A stretch of 6,071 bases of DNA, taken from Phycisphaerae bacterium. Lineage in GTDB: Bacteria; Planctomycetota; Phycisphaerae; UBA1845; PWPN01. The stretch covers positions 1 through 6,071 of the forward strand of contig JAPKGY010000214.1 of assembly GCA_026647385.1 (NCBI GenBank). Reading direction: 5' to 3'. Below the pieces are notes generated by a model, which saw nothing but the letters and a program-made list of their open reading frames with translations, was not told the DNA's origin and ran no database searches. A program made the position numbers and the translations under genes. How positions within the stretch are numbered: the first letter of the stretch is position 1; each line of letters starts with the position of its first letter. Shown piece after piece: positions 5,953 through 6,071 of the stretch.

Positions 5953-6071
5953 GGCGTACGCAGGTCGTGCGAGATCGAGGACAGCAGCGCCGCGCGGAAC
6001 CGCTCGGTCTCGGCCATCGCCTCGGCCTGCGCCGCCTTGCTCGCGAAGGCGATGCGCTCGACCGCGACCGC
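5952..6071 (-). CDS. KdpD-like sensor histidine kinase fragment (HisKA region), truncated at both ends
   Basis: The minus strand from the window edge reads AVAVERIAFASKAAQAEA then MAETERFRAALLSSISHDLR-TP, 40 residues. This is the end of a GAF-type helix, the connecting coiled segment, and the first half of the HisKA dimerisation/phosphoacceptor helix with H-box histidine in SSISHDLRTP (codon 5969-5967). The 'AETE-x-x-R-x-ALLSSISHDLRTP' form is characteristic of KdpD, the potassium-responsive kinase. The next residues should be L-A-[ST]-I-x-G, but after the Pro codon (5954-5952) the frame gives RRSSFGVILVV and no kinase resemblance remains. The open frame continues to 5793 across the repeat element only by chance. 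Codon use is strongly GCG/CTG/GAG, suggesting a proteobacterial source. Probably foreign to the rest of the window: an assembly chimera or a recombination product. Confidence 0.7.

Overview
The window is a GC-rich bacterial segment with a Planctomycetota-like character. That is an inference from three things: the gene types, the Pro/Thr/Gln-rich linker of the YidC fragment, and intergenic CATTC/GAATG repeats of a kind I associate with Phycisphaerae-like genomes. It has not been checked against a database. Partial genes lie at both ends, so it may be a short contig or a slice of one.

Left part (1-3338) is housekeeping. The 5' end of yidC (membrane protein insertase) runs off the left edge on the minus strand. 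Upstream of it on the same strand is a 253-residue calcineurin-like metallophosphoesterase. A 198-base divergent spacer separates this from a second, smaller YfcE-type phosphoesterase on the plus strand. Nine bases after that gene comes an M20 (ArgE/DapE-type) deacylase or peptidase with every expected metal ligand.

Middle part (3339-4525) is accessory and all on the minus strand. In transcription order it holds a MazE/MazF-type toxin-antitoxin operon that is broken, then a putative small lipoprotein with a carboxypeptidase-regulatory-like beta domain. The antitoxin keeps a strong ribosome binding site and a palindrome in its promoter region, but one base too many in an A6 run shifts its frame; restoring the frame gives a full 77-residue ribbon-helix-helix antitoxin whose stop overlaps the toxin start as ATGA. 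The toxin is recognisable only over its first 22 or so residues.

Right part (4526-6071) starts with a complete MoxR-type AAA+ ATPase. About 340 bases without a convincing gene follow, containing a 30-base inverted repeat and CATTC-type short repeats, then a well-placed start (ATG at 5929) of a following gene. From about position 5950 the sequence instead matches, on the opposite strand, the HisKA phosphoacceptor region of a KdpD-like sensor kinase. The match stops abruptly in mid-domain, which looks like an assembly chimera or a recombination junction.

I see no convincing undescribed system. The features most worth a second look are the frameshifted toxin-antitoxin pair, the inverted-repeat element and the kinase junction.
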